DNA of 23,425 bases from the NCBI GenBank assembly GCA_003240795.1, contig QFNK01000004.1, positions 1-23,425 of the forward strand. The letters run 5' to 3'. The translations under genes were made by a program, and so were the position numbers. Shown here in pieces: positions 22,449 to 23,425 of this stretch. Numbering within the stretch: position 1 is the first letter of the stretch; the number at the start of each line of letters is the position of its first letter. Source of the stretch: Micavibrio aeruginosavorus. Its GTDB lineage: Bacteria > Pseudomonadota > Alphaproteobacteria > Micavibrionales > Micavibrionaceae. A model generated the notes under the pieces. It had not been told where the DNA came from and made no database searches. It worked only from the letters and a program-made list of their open reading frames with translations.

Positions 22449-23425
22449 CCTGCTCCGGATACCGGCGCTTTTGCTGCGCCTTATAAAGCGTTCCAAGCGC
22501 AGCAAACCGGCCTTCGATCCGGCAACTGTCCCTCCTGACCAGATGAGCGGGCTGACGCTGCGCATCCTTGCCGTCAACATTATCGCCATCATGATCCTGG
22601 GCCTGGGTATCCTGTATCTGGGACAATATACGGACTCTCTCGTGCAGGGCGAACTCGCAGGTCTGCGCTCGGAAGCGCAGCTTTTCTCAGGCGCCATTTC
22701 CGAAGGCGCGGTGCGCCCGGTTTATCAGATATCTCCCGTCCCGTTCGAAAGCCCGCAGGAAATAGACGCCATCAAGCCCGAACTGGCCCGCCGCATGGTG
22801 CGCCGCCTTGGGGAAATCGGCTCCAGCCGCATCCGGCTCTACAGCATCGACGGCACGGTTCTCGCGGACTCGCATCAATTGGCCAACAGCGGTATGGGCG
22901 ATGTGGAGATGGAAAAACTGATGCCCGTGCCGCCGAAAGTGACGTTCGACTCGCTTTTCGCGCAGTCGGCGACACGCTTTCTCGACCTCATCCCGATGAA
23001 GACGAAACTGCCGCAATTTCCGGATGGCGATATCACGAATATCTACACCTTCCCGAACACGCAAACCGCCCTGACCGGAAATGTCCAGGCCAGCGCCTGG
23101 GAAAACAAGGATAGCCGCATCGTCCTGACCGTTGCCGCGCCGATCCAGCGTGCGGGGCAGGTCATGGGCGTCGTCCTTTTGCTGCGCGACGGGACGGAGC
23201 TTGAAAAATCTATTGCCGAAGTCCGCGTCGATGTTTTTCGCGTATTCCTTGGCTCTCTCGGCATAACGGTTATGCTATCCATCTACCTTTCCGGCCTGAT
23301 TTCCCGCCCGCTCCAGCGCCTTGCTTTTGCTGCGGAAGCCGTCCGCACCGGAAAAGGCCGCTATGTTGAAATTCCGGACATGTCCCACCGCAATGACGAA
23401 ATCGGCGATCTGTCCGTTGCGCTGC
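22420..23425 (+). CDS. chvG: ChvG-type sensor histidine kinase, 3'-truncated by the window edge
   Basis: The frame from ATG 22420 stays open to the end of the window, giving ~335 residues of the N-terminal part. Order: a basic cytoplasmic N-terminus (KRSKRSKP), TM1 at about 48-68 (RILAVNIIAIMILGLGILYL), a ~200-residue periplasmic stimulus-sensing domain containing FSGAISEGAVRP and RIRLYSIDGTVLADS, TM2 at about 272-294, and a HAMP domain starting SRPLQRLAFAAEAVRTG. The histidine kinase core lies beyond the edge. The start is chosen because it gives the usual N-terminal length for ChvG; ATG 22543 is a shorter alternative right before TM1. The gene overlaps chvI, so the pair is one operon with coupled translation. 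Confidence 0.92.
   Translation, partial: MESATDTKNSLLRIPALLLRLIKRSKRSKPAFDPATVPPDQMSGLTLRILAVNIIAIMILGLGILYLGQYTDSLVQGELAGLRSEAQLFSGAISEGAVRPVYQISPVPFESPQEIDAIKPELARRMVRRLGEIGSSRIRLYSIDGTVLADSHQLANSGMGDVEMEKLMPVPPKVTFDSLFAQSATRFLDLIPMKTKLPQFPDGDITNIYTFPNTQTALTGNVQASAWENKDSRIVLTVAAPIQRAGQVMGVVLLLRDGTELEKSIAEVRVDVFRVFLGSLGITVMLSIYLSGLISRPLQRLAFAAEAVRTGKGRYVEIPDMSHRNDEIGDLSVAL

Overview
This 23.4-kb window reads as a chromosomal segment of an alphaproteobacterium with moderately high G+C. Three things point there: the order aroA, cmk, rpsA, ihfB, a LapA-domain gene, pyrF, trpF, trpB, trpA, accD, folC; the ChvI/ChvG-type two-component pair at the right edge; and a class II (CP4-like) EPSP synthase. 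I cannot name the genus from sequence alone. Nearly everything reads left to right. Only a lipoprotein gene and an LtrA-family gene are on the minus strand. No rRNA, tRNA, CRISPR array or transposase was found, and no gene-free stretch exceeds 300 bases.

Layout. 1-316: 3' end of hisI. 507-2693: membrane-anchored GGDEF-EAL protein with a degenerate GGDEF signature and an intact EAL domain. 2740-4098: aroA. 4140-5279: two convergent genes for envelope proteins of unknown function, placed between aroA and cmk. 5383-6042: cmk. 6020-7201 (minus): LtrA-family membrane protein. 7408-9156: rpsA with a promoter and terminator. 9362-9670: ihfB with its own terminator. 9729-9803: an isolated palindromic repeat-like element. 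9910-14934: LapA-domain gene, pyrF, trpF, trpB, two accessory genes, trpA. 14945-16081: orphan LivK-type binding protein. 16159-18571: accD and folC. 18638-21599: accessory cluster. 21747-23425: chvI and the 5' part of chvG.

The core genes cover tryptophan, chorismate, pyrimidine, folate and fatty-acid synthesis plus translation. The unusual content is accessory. Two short proteins, at 13382-14143 and 19389-20114, are unannotated homologues of each other. They carry an apparent protein-kinase-like layout: an Arg where the ATP-binding Lys is expected, an NPYL motif about 21 residues later, D-x4-N-V, then QPV-x2-DP. One sits inside the trp operon between trpB and trpA, next to a GyrI-like effector-binding protein, and its stop overlaps the trpA start as ATGA. 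The other lies between a protein whose N-terminal half weakly resembles MazF/PemK toxins and a catalytically complete HipA kinase that has no HipB antitoxin beside it. The 18638-21599 cluster is my best candidate for an undescribed stress or toxin-type system, with the trp-embedded pair a second locus of the same kinase-like family.

Several genes (4140, trpB, 19389, possibly aroA) have a promoter-like -10 element ending 6-7 bases before the ATG and no Shine-Dalgarno sequence, which suggests leaderless transcripts.
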